The notes under the pieces: model-generated | The model's input: the letters and a program-made list of their open reading frames with translations, nothing else | Database searches by the model: none | Told to the model about the DNA's origin: nothing | Assembly: GCA_045613745.1 (NCBI GenBank) | Contig: JAZLBP010000002.1 | Coordinates: forward strand, 124,001-188,000 | DNA: 64,000 nt | Direction: 5' to 3' | DNA from: UBA940 sp045613745 | GTDB taxonomy: Bacteria; Bacteroidota; Bacteroidia; Bacteroidales; Rikenellaceae | Part shown: positions 25,152-33,888 of the stretch, piece by piece | Layout of the letters: each line of letters begins with the position of its first letter | How positions within the stretch are numbered: position 1 is the first letter of the stretch | Position numbers and translations under genes: made by a program

Positions 25152-26711
25152 TTAGGCTTGCGGGGGATAGTCGGTGGTGTAGTGCAGACCGACACTCTCC
25201 TTGCGCGCCTTGGCGTGTTTGATAATAAGGTATCCGATGGTAATAAGGTTGCGAAGCTCGCACAGATTCTTGTTGAGCTTGGTCTTCTCGAACAACTCCT
25301 CGGTCTCGCGCCAGATAATCTGCAAGCGACGCTCGGCACGCTCCAAACGCAGGTCGGAACGTACGATACCCACATAGTTGCTCATAATCTGTTGCAGCTC
25401 GCGGTAGTCTTGAATGATGAGCGACATCTCCTCGGTGGCGCTTGTGCCCTCGTCGTTCCACTCGGGAATACCCTCCTGCAACTCCACACGATTCAGACGC
25501 TCCACTGCGTGACGCGCTGCTTGGTCGGCATAGACCACAGCCTCGATAAGAGAGTTGCTTGCCAGACGGTTTGCTCCGTGTAGTCCTGTGCACGACGCCT
25601 CGCCCAGCGCATAGAGTCGCTTGATGGAGGTCTCGCCGTTGGTGTTCACCTTCACACCGCCACAGCAGTAGTGTGCTGCGGGAACAACGGGAATATAGTC
25701 GCGGGTGATATCCAATCCGATAGACATACACTTTTGATAGATGTGCGGGAAGTGGTTGCGTACCTCCTCGGGGTCTTTGAACGTAACGTCCAGATAGACG
25801 TGATCCTCGCCGCTGATTTTGAGCTCGTGGTCGATGCTGCGAGCCACAACGTCACGCGGAGCCAGCGAGCCCATCTCGTGGTACTTGTGCATAAACTCCT
25901 TGCCGTTTTTCAGGCGCAACACAGCTCCGAATCCGCGCATAGCCTCGGTGATAAGGAACGAAGGACGTTCGCCGGGGTTGTAGAGAGAGGTGGGGTGGAA
26001 TTGTATGAACTCCATATTGTCGATGACTCCCTTGGCGCGGTGTACCATCGCGATACCGTCGCCTGTGGCCACCAGCGGGTTAGTCGTAGCGTTGTAGATG
26101 TTGCCCACACCTCCCGTAGCCACAACGGTGAATTTCGAACGTATGGTAATGGTCTTGTTATTGTCCAAATCGAGAACGTAGGCACCAAAGCAGGCGATAC
26201 CCTTGGTGTGCTTGGTCACAAACTCGCCCAAGTGGTGTTGGGTGAGCAGGTCGATTGCGAAGTGGTGTTCGAGGATGGTGATATTCTCGTTGGCGCGTGC
26301 GCTTTGTACGAGTGCGCGTTCGATTTCGGCGCCTGTAAGGTCCTTGTGGTGGAGGATTCGGTGCTCGGAGTGGCCGCCTTCGCGGTGCAATTCATACTTG
26401 CCGTCGGCCGTTTTGTCGAAGTTGGTACCCCACTCCACAAGGTCGGCAATAAGTTCGGGAGCTCGTCTTACTACGAGTTCCACTGCTTGCAGGTCACACT
26501 TGCCCGCGCCGCAAACCATTGTGTCGTGGATGTGTTTTTCGAAAGAGTCCTTCTCGTCCGTCACGGAGCAGATTCCTCCTTGGGCGTAGTTGGTGTTGCT
26601 TTGGGTGATTTCGTCTTTGGTCACCACAACCACCTTGCCGTATCGTGCCGCTTTGAGGGCGAAACTGAGTCCCGCGGCACCGCTACCAATCACAAGAAAA
26701 TCGGTATCCAT
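25152..26711 (-). CDS. nadB: L-aspartate oxidase
   Basis: FAD enzyme oxidising L-aspartate to iminoaspartate, the first step of de novo NAD synthesis; in anaerobes fumarate can serve as the electron acceptor. N-terminal FAD motif VIGSGAAGLSFALKAA; family motifs TNYAQGGICSV (about residue 48), FHPTSLYNPGERPSFLITEA and GEASCTGLHGANRLASNSL. It is related to FrdA. The ATG at 26711 (MDTDFLVIG) gives 519 residues; the frame is open 30 bp further up. nadA and nadC are not adjacent. A minus-strand TAACTTTG box lies at 26746-26739. Confidence 0.94.
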   Translation of the reverse strand: MDTDFLVIGSGAAGLSFALKAARYGKVVVVTKDEITQSNTNYAQGGICSVTDEKDSFEKHIHDTMVCGAGKCDLQAVELVVRRAPELIADLVEWGTNFDKTADGKYELHREGGHSEHRILHHKDLTGAEIERALVQSARANENITILEHHFAIDLLTQHHLGEFVTKHTKGIACFGAYVLDLDNNKTITIRSKFTVVATGGVGNIYNATTNPLVATGDGIAMVHRAKGVIDNMEFIQFHPTSLYNPGERPSFLITEAMRGFGAVLRLKNGKEFMHKYHEMGSLAPRDVVARSIDHELKISGEDHVYLDVTFKDPEEVRNHFPHIYQKCMSIGLDITRDYIPVVPAAHYCCGGVKVNTNGETSIKRLYALGEASCTGLHGANRLASNSLIEAVVYADQAARHAVERLNRVELQEGIPEWNDEGTSATEEMSLIIQDYRELQQIMSNYVGIVRSDLRLERAERRLQIIWRETEELFEKTKLNKNLCELRNLITIGYLIIKHAKARKESVGLHYTTDYPPQA

Positions 26712-26738
26712 ATTGTGAGTTCTTGGTTTTAGTTTCCG

Positions 26739-26777
26739 CAAAGTTATAAAGTTTTTCGTAACTTTGTCCTACTTTTG
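26739..26777. promoter_or_regulatory. Divergent promoter region of nadB and xerD
   Basis: TAACTTTG on the minus strand (26746-26739) points to nadB; TAACTTTG (26759-26766) and TACTTTTG (26770-26777) on the plus strand point to xerD. No clear -33 TTTG at standard spacing for either. Confidence 0.5.
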
Positions 26778-26797
26778 TACACAAAACGACGCACGAA

Positions 26798-27691
26798 ATG
26801 GCCGACAACTCGAAATCTTGGAAAAAATGGCTCGGAAAGTACGAGCAATTCATCAGGCTCGAAAAGAATCTTGCCGAGAATACCGTGTGTGCCTACCTGA
26901 GCGACCTTGCGCAGCTGCGTGCTCTGGCCGAAGCCGAGGATGTCACTCCGCGCTGGGTTACCCCCGAGATGATTGAGCGTCTGCTGGCCCAACAGTTCGA
27001 CAATAACGCCACCCCGCGCACGCAGGCCCGAATGTTGAGCAGTATAAAGGGTTTTTTCAACTATCTGTTGGTCGAGGAGGTTATCAATGAGTCGCCCGCG
27101 CAGTTTATCGAGGGCCCGCGCATCCCGCGTGATTTGCCCGATGTGCTGTCGGCCGACGAGGTAAACCGCCTAATCGAGTGCGCCTCCCAGCACCCTACCA
27201 ATGGTCTGCGCAATGCTGCAATGTTGGAGATGATGTACAGCTCGGGACTTCGCGTGTCGGAACTTACGGGACTCTGTTTCTCGGATATTTTTGCCGACGA
27301 TGGCTATGTGCGCATTACGGGCAAGGGCGACAAGCAGCGACTTGTGCCTGTGAGTCAAACGGCAATCGAGATGATTCGCGAATATCGCGACAAGGCGCGC
27401 CCCGACAAGCAGAGCGACTATGTGTTCCTTAGTTCGCGTGGCAAACCGCTGTCGCGTGTGATGGTGTTCTATATCATCAAGCAGGCGGCTGCCGATGCGG
27501 GTATCAAGAGTGAGGTCAGTCCCCACACCCTGCGCCACAGTTTTGCTACTCACCTTTTGGCGGGCGGTGCAAGTATCTCGCAGGTGCAGGATATGCTCGG
27601 CCACGAGAATATCACCACCACCGAAATCTACACCCACCTCGATATTTCGGATATTGCTCGGGCGTTGGAAGAGTATCACCCATTGGGATAA
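26798..27691 (+). CDS. xerD: Tyrosine recombinase, XerD type
   Basis: Site-specific recombinase, most likely one of the pair that resolves chromosome dimers at dif. The N-terminal SAM-like core-binding domain (about 1-90) precedes the catalytic domain. Catalytic residues are seen in SSGLRVSELTG (Arg), GKGDKQRLVP (Lys), SPHTLRHSFATHLL (His and Arg), LGHENITTTEIYTHLD (His and Tyr). 297 residues, typical. No integrase-associated genes or attachment sites are near, so a housekeeping role is preferred over a mobile-element integrase. The stop codon overlaps the start of repeat copy D. Confidence 0.92.
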   Translation: MADNSKSWKKWLGKYEQFIRLEKNLAENTVCAYLSDLAQLRALAEAEDVTPRWVTPEMIERLLAQQFDNNATPRTQARMLSSIKGFFNYLLVEEVINESPAQFIEGPRIPRDLPDVLSADEVNRLIECASQHPTNGLRNAAMLEMMYSSGLRVSELTGLCFSDIFADDGYVRITGKGDKQRLVPVSQTAIEMIREYRDKARPDKQSDYVFLSSRGKPLSRVMVFYIIKQAAADAGIKSEVSPHTLRHSFATHLLAGGASISQVQDMLGHENITTTEIYTHLDISDIARALEEYHPLG

Positions 27692-27885
27692 GTTGCATAA
27701 CAAGGTGATTTCTTCGGGCGCATACCGCCAGAATTAGCTGCCGCTTTTAACACAGGAGTTTAGGTGGTAGAGCGGTAGCAATAAAAAGGTCTAAGACCTC
27801 TCGCTCTCAAAATGCTCATTTACGCCGAGTAAACTGCGCTTTTTCGAGCATTGCAAGCCTTGAAATCCCACTTATTATGCAACTT
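27690..27885 (+). repeat. Dispersed 3'-UTR palindromic element, copy D (long form)
   Basis: 196 bp starting within the xerD stop codon. Terminal repeats: AAGTTGCATAACAAG and the complement of AAGTTGCATAATAAG (14 of 15 match), extended inward by GTGATTTC against GAAATCCC. The long form has an extra module with AGCTGCCGCT and AGAGCGGTAGCA that can pair. Its core is TTTACGCCGAGTAAA where other copies have CATAC/GTATG, a change that keeps pairing. Confidence 0.88.
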
Positions 27886-27904
27886 ATTATAAAGAATAGT
27901 CGGT

Positions 27905-28037
27905 AAGGTGATTTCTTCGGGCGCATACCGACAGATTAGGCTGCCGCTATATTCCCGAATGTTTTGTGGTTAGAGCGGTAGCAATAAAAGGGTCTATGAC
28001 TCCGCTCGCCCTCAAAATCCATCTTATTATACAACTT
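27905..28037 (+). repeat. Dispersed palindromic element, copy E (long form, internally deleted)
   Basis: Tandem with copy D, 19 bases downstream. It has AAGGTGATTTCTTCGGGCGC, the GGCTGCCGCT/AGAGCGGTAGCA module and the right end CTTATTATACAACTT, but lacks the outer bases of the left end and about 70 bp of core hairpin. The junction is at AAAATCC, a sequence found on both sides of the missing segment in full copies. Confidence 0.8.
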
Positions 28038-28074
28038 ATAAGAGAAATAACCCGACTAAATGGGTTTGTATGAC

Positions 28075-28100
28075 AAAGGCTGTCCTGTGGGACAGCCTTT
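28075..28100. terminator. Terminator between xerD (repeats D/E) and the rhodanese gene
   Basis: AAAGGCTGTCC-TGTG-GGACAGCCTTTT, an 11-bp stem with a short loop, usable on both strands. Confidence 0.87.
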
Positions 28101-28104
28101 TGAG

Positions 28105-28479
28105 TTAGTTTTCGAGTGAACCTTGCCACGAGAGGATTCCTCCGTCGAGCTCCACTACGCGGTAGCCCTCTTTGGCGAGTATCTCGGCGGCGGTTTTGCT
28201 GCGGCGGCCACTGCGGCAATAGACCGCTACAGGTTGCTTCTTGCTGAGCACTCGGATGTTCTGCTCGAAGTCGTCGGCCGTAACATCGATGTTTATAGCA
28301 CCCGGAATGTGTGCGCTGTTGTACTCTGCGGGGGTGCGCACATCAACGAGTTGTGTGCCGGGCTTCTGGATTTCGGCACCAAAGGCCTCGACATCGAGCG
28401 ACACAAAGTGGCTACCGGCCGAGCAGCCTATAAGCGCGCCTGCGAAGGCAATAAGAAGTGCTATGTGACGAAGTTTCAT
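28105..28479 (-). CDS. Rhodanese-like lipoprotein
   Basis: 124 residues: lipoprotein signal (lipobox LIGC, Cys19) and a single rhodanese domain with LVDVRTPAEYNSAHIPGAIN and the active loop CRSGRRSKTAAE (Cys near 89). Six-residue loop as in sulfurtransferases. Periplasmic or membrane-anchored sulfur transfer is likely but the acceptor is unknown. It follows the DUF748 gene by 16 bp and is probably cotranscribed. Confidence 0.88.
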   Translation of the reverse strand: MKLRHIALLIAFAGALIGCSAGSHFVSLDVEAFGAEIQKPGTQLVDVRTPAEYNSAHIPGAINIDVTADDFEQNIRVLSKKQPVAVYCRSGRRSKTAAEILAKEGYRVVELDGGILSWQGSLEN

Positions 28480-28495
28480 AATTCTGTGCGGTGTA

Positions 28496-30820
28496 TTAAA
28501 GTTCTGTTTGGTTCTCTTCGCTTCCGACGGTCACGCTCTCTCCACCCACTGCAACCTCGATGGTGTAGCGGCTCTTGCCTTTGTAGGCGGCTTGTGCCTC
28601 GGCGGTGATATCCTCGACGCGGAACAGCGAGTCGGCCACGCCTTGTTGTCCTACAACATAGTCGCGGATGGTGCGGTTACGCATCTGTTTGAGCATCTCG
28701 ATTTGACCCTCTGCGCGCTCGCCATAAAGTTTGTTCTTCTTGATGGCAAAGGTAGCGGTGGTGTCGGCAGCCATACCACGTCTGATAAGCAGTGTGTCGG
28801 CATAGGCTTCCAACTCGGCGTTCGAGAAGCTGAGTGCCGCAATGCGCTCGGTCTCCAACGGCGAGAGTTGGTCGGTGGGCTGGTCGGTCAGCGAGTTGTG
28901 GTAGTCGCGTTTGAGCGCCAGAAGTTCGAGCGTTTGTTGCAGACCCTGAATGTTGGTGTGCTGACGCAGAGTGATTTGCATCTCGGGTTTAGCCTTGATT
29001 GCATCTGCGATGGTGGTCAGCGACTCGTATTGTTGGGTTGTGAACGAGCTCGATACGGGATCGAAGGGAATGTCTTTCAGACTGTTGTCGTCGCCTTTGA
29101 GGAATACAAAGGGCGAGGCCACAACTTTGAGCATCGCATTGCCGATGGTCTTGAACACAATCTTGCGGAACGAGAACTCGGGCGAACCCAAAGTACCGCT
29201 TACGGGGATGTCCATCTTGATGTGCTCGTCCATATCTTTGAGCAGATAGAGTCCCATACGCACGGGAATGTTGGAGTACTCGGCTTTGTAGGATTTGTCC
29301 TTGTGGTCTGCTGTACATTGATATATGTCGAGTGCGTTTTTGCTGCTCAGGCGGCTGTTGCTCACCACGTTGTCGCTGCTGAAAGTCATATTGCCCGCAG
29401 TCAGAGGGTAGGAGGTGTACTCGTAGCAGAAGGGCGAGAAGTCGGCCATACGCACGTTATCGACTTTGATGTTCAGCTTTTGGTTGTTCAGGTCGTGCAG
29501 TGTTCCGTTCCACGAGATGTTGGCGCGACCCGACTTACCCAGACGAGCGGTTGCCATTGCGCGGTTGGTGCCTGCAAGGTCGAAGTTGCGACAGCGCAGG
29601 GTAATCTCCGAGAGCGAATAGCTGAATGTTTTGCGCAGGGTGTGGTCGGTGTAGTCAACACCAATGCCGCCCAAATCGAGGTCGCCGATACGAATCTCGA
29701 AGGGCTCCGATTCCTCCTCTGTTGCAGGTTCTTCGGAGTTCTCCTCGGCCGGGGCCTCTTCCTCCTCTTTGAGAACCTGCATAAGGTTCATATTTCCCTG
29801 CTTGTCGTAAACCACTGCCACGTGCGCGCCACGCATACGGATGACGTCGAAGGTGCAGGTGCGGTCGAGCAGACTCAGGTTGCTCATTCCGATATGCAGG
29901 TTGTCGATGTTGGCCAGCGGAGTGTTTTCGGTATCGTTGACATAAAGGCCGCTCAAATCGAGAGTTCCTGCGGCGGTGAAGTCCATAATGTGGTTGAGGT
30001 TACCCGCAATGTCGGCAGCAGCGTTGAGGATGCCTGCAAAGTCACCCACGTTGAACGATTGGCGGACATAGGGTTGCAGACTGCCGAGGTTGAGGCTGTC
30101 GAGGTTGAGGTGCAGATTGAAGTCACCCTGCTCCATACAGTACTCCAAGTGGGTGCGCAGACGGCCACCCTCGTCGAGGTTGAACTCCACGTCCACGTCG
30201 CTGTTGCGGTTCGAGAAGTAGAGAGCGGGGATGATAAGGTTCACGTTGCGGAGTCCGAGAGTTGCATCCAACTCGGCATCGTAGTAGTGAACATAACCCT
30301 CGTTGAAGGCGATGTTATTCAGTTCGATAGCCCACGAATCCTCTTCAGCGGGAGCTACGGCTGTTGTGTCGGCAACAAGCGAATCGGGCGCGGCAACCAC
30401 TTCGAGCGAGTCGGTAGCACATTGGAGCGTGTCGGTGGGCGAGTAGAACTCGATGATGTCGTCGAAGTTGAACTCCGAGCCGTTTTGAACGATATTTACG
30501 TCCAGTCCGTCGAATATCAGGTGGCTGATGTCAACCGTTTGGGCAAGCAGTCGCCACAGGTTGGCCTTGGTGTCGAACTTGCGGAGCGACACAAATAGCG
30601 TCGAGTCCTCGGCCTCGTAGAGTTTGAAGCCATCGACCACAACGCGACCCGACAATAGGTTGATTGACACATCGTCGGCCTGCATTGTGCGACCCACGAT
30701 TTTGGGTCCGTAGTTGTTGATGACATATTTAGCTACGGGCGAAACGGCCAGACATACAGCTCCGAGGAGGAATACCAATACGGAGACAACGATGAGTGTT
30801 ATGCGGATGGATTTTTTCAT
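28496..30820 (-). CDS. AsmA-like/DUF748 envelope protein
   Basis: 774-residue protein with one N-terminal membrane anchor (about 6-28) and a large periplasmic part of repeated AsmA-type beta units: SINLLSGRVVVDGFKLYEAE, VDISHLIFDGLDVNIV, LNLDSLNLGSL and DLSGLYVNDTENTPLANID. An acidic low-complexity stretch rich in Glu (about 350-375) splits the domain. The C-terminal third (SFRKIVFKTIGNAML onward) matches DUF748. AsmA-family proteins are bridge-like lipid carriers between the membranes; that role here is inferred from family. Followed by the rhodanese lipoprotein. Confidence 0.8.
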   Translation of the reverse strand: MKKSIRITLIVVSVLVFLLGAVCLAVSPVAKYVINNYGPKIVGRTMQADDVSINLLSGRVVVDGFKLYEAEDSTLFVSLRKFDTKANLWRLLAQTVDISHLIFDGLDVNIVQNGSEFNFDDIIEFYSPTDTLQCATDSLEVVAAPDSLVADTTAVAPAEEDSWAIELNNIAFNEGYVHYYDAELDATLGLRNVNLIIPALYFSNRNSDVDVEFNLDEGGRLRTHLEYCMEQGDFNLHLNLDSLNLGSLQPYVRQSFNVGDFAGILNAAADIAGNLNHIMDFTAAGTLDLSGLYVNDTENTPLANIDNLHIGMSNLSLLDRTCTFDVIRMRGAHVAVVYDKQGNMNLMQVLKEEEEAPAEENSEEPATEEESEPFEIRIGDLDLGGIGVDYTDHTLRKTFSYSLSEITLRCRNFDLAGTNRAMATARLGKSGRANISWNGTLHDLNNQKLNIKVDNVRMADFSPFCYEYTSYPLTAGNMTFSSDNVVSNSRLSSKNALDIYQCTADHKDKSYKAEYSNIPVRMGLYLLKDMDEHIKMDIPVSGTLGSPEFSFRKIVFKTIGNAMLKVVASPFVFLKGDDNSLKDIPFDPVSSSFTTQQYESLTTIADAIKAKPEMQITLRQHTNIQGLQQTLELLALKRDYHNSLTDQPTDQLSPLETERIAALSFSNAELEAYADTLLIRRGMAADTTATFAIKKNKLYGERAEGQIEMLKQMRNRTIRDYVVGQQGVADSLFRVEDITAEAQAAYKGKSRYTIEVAVGGESVTVGSEENQTEL

Positions 30821-30842
30821 GATTACTGAGTTTTATGGGTCC

Positions 30843-30860
30843 TTATCTTTGCAAAGATAA
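30843..30860. promoter_or_regulatory. Palindrome made of two facing -7 boxes
   Basis: TTATCTTTG-CAAAGATAA is a perfect 18-bp palindrome giving TATCTTTG on both strands. The minus-strand copy (30859-30852) is well placed for the DUF748 gene starting at 30820. The plus-strand copy points to the methylmalonyl operon but a second box is nearer. Confidence 0.6.
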
Positions 30861-30936
30861 TAATTTCGTGGGAGTTTGCAATTAGGTAGGGCTAATTTTT
30901 ATTAATAACGTAGTTGGGTCGAAAAAAGTTTGTTTT

Positions 30937-30969
30937 TTTGATGTATTCCCGAAAAAGTTTATAACTTTG
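30937..30969 (+). promoter_or_regulatory. Promoter of the methylmalonyl-CoA operon
   Basis: TTTG (30937-30940), 21 bases, TAACTTTG (30962-30969); about 78 bases before the epimerase ATG. Confidence 0.65.
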
Positions 30970-31047
30970 CATTGTTTGGAATGGAAGTGCTGTGCCGTTC
31001 CGAATAGAAAACGAAACTAATATCTAATAATTTAAACTCATACCATT

Positions 31048-31458
31048 ATGAACATCTCGCATATCGAGCACCTCGGCATCGCCGTTAAGAGTCTCGAAGA
31101 AGCAATTCCCTACTACGAACAAGTATTGGGCCTGAAATGTTACAACATCGAAGAGGTGGCTGACCAAAAGGTTAAAACCGCTTTCTTCAAAGTAGGTCAA
31201 ACCAAAATCGAGCTGCTTGAGCCCACCTCGGAGGATAGCACCATCGCTAAATTCATCGAGAAGCGCGGTCAAGGCGTTCACCACGTGGCTTTTGCCGTTG
31301 AGGGTATCGAGGGCGCACTGGCTGAGGCCGAGAGCAAAGAGGTTGCACTTATCGACAAAACCCCGCGCAAAGGCGCCGAGGGTCTTACCATCGCCTTCCT
31401 GCACCCCAAATCGACACAAGGTGTGTTGACCGAACTTTGTGAGGATAAAAACGAATAA
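31048..31458 (+). CDS. mce: Methylmalonyl-CoA epimerase
   Basis: Interconverts (R)- and (S)-methylmalonyl-CoA, linking the B12 mutase to the decarboxylase. 136 residues of two VOC-type beta-alpha-beta-beta-beta units. Metal ligands are the His in [11 protein letters not shown] (about residue 7), the His in [12 protein letters not shown] (about 75-76) and the Glu in LTELCED near the end. First gene of the operon mce-mmdA-oadG-BCCP-mmdB; the mutase itself is not in the window. Confidence 0.94.
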   Translation: MNISHIEHLGIAVKSLEEAIPYYEQVLGLKCYNIEEVADQKVKTAFFKVGQTKIELLEPTSEDSTIAKFIEKRGQGVHHVAFAVEGIEGALAEAESKEVALIDKTPRKGAEGLTIAFLHPKSTQGVLTELCEDKNE

Positions 31459-31478
31459 TCAAAAAAAATAATTATCAA

Positions 31479-33044
31479 ATGAGCACTATTCAAGAGCAAG
31501 TCAAGCTGCTGATTGACAACCGCGAGAAAGCGAAACTCGGTGGCGGACAAAAAAGAATCGATGCGCAACACGCCAAAGGTAAATACACCGCACGCGAGCG
31601 TATCCAAATGTTCCTCGACGAGGGTAGTTTCGAAGAGTTCGATATGTTCGTAACACACCGTTGCTATGACTTCGGTTGCGAGCGCGAGCACTTCTTTGGT
31701 GATGGCGTTGTTACCGGTTATGGTACCGTGAACGGCCGTCTGGTTTATGTCTTTGCACAAGACTTCACCGTGACCGCAGGTTCGCTGTCTATTTCGCTGG
31801 CCGACAAAATCTGCAAAATTATGGATATGGCAATGCGCAACGGCGCTCCCTGCGTAGGTCTGAACGACTCGGGTGGCGCACGTATCCAAGAGGGTGTTAA
31901 CGCACTTGCAGGTTACGCCAACATCTTCCAACGTAACGTGATGGCTTCGGGCGTTATCCCCCAAATCTCGGCCATCTTCGGTCCCTGTGCAGGTGGCGCA
32001 GTTTACTCGCCTGCGCTGACCGACTTCATCATTATGAAAAAAGAGACCAGCTATATGTTCCTTACCGGTCCCAAGGTTGTTAAAACCGTTACCGGCGAGG
32101 ATGTAACCCAAGAGCAACTCGGTGGCGCACTGATGCACACCAGCAAATCGGGTGTGGCACACTTCGCTGTCGACACCGAGGAGGAGGGCTTGGAGGTTAT
32201 CAAAAAGCTGCTCAGCTATATGCCCCAAAACAATATGGAGGACGCTCCCGTGGCAGTATGCACCGACAGCATCGCACGCTTGGAGGACTCGCTCAACGAG
32301 ATTATCCCCGACAACGCCAACAAACCCTACGATATGTATGAGGTTATCCGCGCAGTTGTGGACAACGGCGAGTTCTTGGAGTCGCAACCCACTTGGGCAA
32401 AGAACATCATCACCTGCTTCGCTCGTTTCAACGGCCAAAGCGTAGGTATCATCGCCAACCAACCTAAATTTATGGCGGGTGTTCTCGACATCAACGCTTC
32501 GCGCAAGGCTGCACGTTTTGTTCGTTTCTGCGACGCGTTCAACATTCCTATCGTTACCTTTGTGGACGTTCCCGGTTTCTTGCCCGGTACAGGCCAAGAG
32601 TACGGCGGCGTAATCACCCACGGTGCAAAACTGCTGTTCGCATACTGCGAGGCTACCGTTCCCAAAGTTACCGTTACTCTGCGTAAAGCATACGGTGGTG
32701 CCTACATCGTAATGAGCAGTAAACACATCCGTGGTGACATCAACTACGCTTGGCCTTCGGCCGAAATCGCAGTTATGGGTGCCGCAGGTGCTGTTGAGGT
32801 GCTCTACGCCAAAGAGTTGAAGGCTCTGGCCGACCAACCCGAGGAGAAAGCAAAATTCATTGCCGAGAAGGAGCAAGAGTACCGCGACAAGTTCTCGAAC
32901 CCCTACAACGCAGCTCGTTATGGCTATATCGACGACGTTATCGAGCCTCGCAACACCCGTTTCCGTGTGATTCGTGCTCTGCAATCGTTGGCTACCAAAC
33001 GCTTGGCTAATCCTCCCAAGAAACACTCGAATATTCCTTTGTAA
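31479..33044 (+). CDS. mmdA: Methylmalonyl-CoA decarboxylase / propionyl-CoA carboxylase carboxyltransferase subunit
   Basis: 521-residue carboxyltransferase that moves the carboxyl group of (S)-methylmalonyl-CoA to biotin. The crotonase-type N half has [21 protein letters not shown] and an oxyanion hole near [18 protein letters not shown]; the C half has [19 protein letters not shown] and [15 protein letters not shown]. With the BCCP and the Na+-pump beta subunit downstream, the decarboxylase role is preferred over an ATP-driven carboxylase; no biotin carboxylase is present. Confidence 0.93.
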   Translation: MSTIQEQVKLLIDNREKAKLGGGQKRIDAQHAKGKYTARERIQMFLDEGSFEEFDMFVTHRCYDFGCEREHFFGDGVVTGYGTVNGRLVYVFAQDFTVTAGSLSISLADKICKIMDMAMRNGAPCVGLNDSGGARIQEGVNALAGYANIFQRNVMASGVIPQISAIFGPCAGGAVYSPALTDFIIMKKETSYMFLTGPKVVKTVTGEDVTQEQLGGALMHTSKSGVAHFAVDTEEEGLEVIKKLLSYMPQNNMEDAPVAVCTDSIARLEDSLNEIIPDNANKPYDMYEVIRAVVDNGEFLESQPTWAKNIITCFARFNGQSVGIIANQPKFMAGVLDINASRKAARFVRFCDAFNIPIVTFVDVPGFLPGTGQEYGGVITHGAKLLFAYCEATVPKVTVTLRKAYGGAYIVMSSKHIRGDINYAWPSAEIAVMGAAGAVEVLYAKELKALADQPEEKAKFIAEKEQEYRDKFSNPYNAARYGYIDDVIEPRNTRFRVIRALQSLATKRLANPPKKHSNIPL

Positions 33045-33059
33045 TAAGTAACCCCAATT

Positions 33060-33425
33060 ATGAATACAATTCAAACATTCGGTTGGAGCGAGATTGGATG
33101 GATTACCCTCATCGGATTCTCGTTGGTGTTCTTGTTGCTGGTGGTTCTCATCTATGTTCTTAAAGTGTTCGGCTATGTTGCTACACGAAAGAAAGTTGAG
33201 AAGAAGAAACCCGCAGCAGCTACCGCAGCTCCTGCCAAAGAGCAAGAGGAAGAGCATATGGTGAGCGAGGCCAAAGTTGCGGCCATCGCCATCGCACTCA
33301 ACCTCTATCGCGGCGCTATGCACGACCAAGAGTCGGAGGTTATTACCATTCAGGCTATCAAACGTGCTTACTCGCCGTGGAACTCCAAGATTCACAGTTT
33401 AACACAACTCCCCGAAAGAAAATAA
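33060..33425 (+). CDS. OadG-like small subunit (gamma/delta) of the decarboxylase
   Basis: 121 residues with one N-terminal membrane helix (about 14-38, WITLIGFSLVFLLLVVLIYV), a Lys/Ala-rich linker and a short C-terminal part. It matches the OadG/MmdD type that assembles the peripheral carboxyltransferase onto the membrane pump. It lies 15 bp after mmdA and 6 bp before the biotin carrier gene. Confidence 0.8.
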   Translation: MNTIQTFGWSEIGWITLIGFSLVFLLLVVLIYVLKVFGYVATRKKVEKKKPAAATAAPAKEQEEEHMVSEAKVAAIAIALNLYRGAMHDQESEVITIQAIKRAYSPWNSKIHSLTQLPERK

Positions 33426-33431
33426 CAAGCA

Positions 33432-33884
33432 ATGAAAGACTATAAATTGAAAATCCACGGACAAGAGTTCAATGTTCGTGTCGAGAATATCAACGATGCT
33501 TCGACCGAGGCTACCGTTAGCGTAAACGGTGTGGAGTATCTGGTTGAGATCGAGGGCGCAAAACCCGTTAAAGTATCGAAACCCCAAGTTACCCGCATTC
33601 CCGAGAATGCTCCCAACAACCCCACTCCCGCAACTGCTACTCCTTCGAAACCCGCAGCTGTTTCGACAAGTGGTACCAAAATCGCTTGCCCCCTGCCCGG
33701 TACTGTGCTGAGCATCAAGGTTAAAGTGGGCGACACCGTAAGCGCAGGCCAAAACCTGATGGTGTTGGAGGCTATGAAGATGGAGAACAACATCGACTCG
33801 ACCACTTCGGGTACCGTAAAAGAGATTTGTGTACAGGCTGGCGCTTCGGTTATGGAGGGCGACACCTTAATCGTAATCGGATAA
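33432..33884 (+). CDS. Biotin carboxyl carrier protein of the decarboxylase
   Basis: 150 residues: N-terminal region (1-50), a Pro/Ala/Thr-rich flexible linker (about 55-80) and a biotinyl domain. The biotinylated Lys is in [11 protein letters not shown] (about residue 118). Carries CO2 from the carboxyltransferase to the membrane beta subunit. Directly between the OadG-like gene and mmdB. Confidence 0.95.
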   Translation: MKDYKLKIHGQEFNVRVENINDASTEATVSVNGVEYLVEIEGAKPVKVSKPQVTRIPENAPNNPTPATATPSKPAAVSTSGTKIACPLPGTVLSIKVKVGDTVSAGQNLMVLEAMKMENNIDSTTSGTVKEICVQAGASVMEGDTLIVIG

Positions 33885-33888
33885 GACT

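Noticed and set aside
26798..27691. XerD as integrase of a mobile element
   Set aside because: Flanks are housekeeping genes, with no cargo, tRNA target or att-like repeats; normal size and motifs of a chromosomal XerD.
27690..28037. Tandem repeats as a CRISPR array
   Set aside because: Units are about 130-200 bp with palindromic ends and no regular spacers; no cas genes.
28508..33395. Long antisense frames, e.g. 28508-30598 (+) and 31278-33395 (-)
   Set aside because: They lie wholly or mostly over well-supported genes; codon bias (few T/A at third positions of the sense strand) leaves the complementary frames open.
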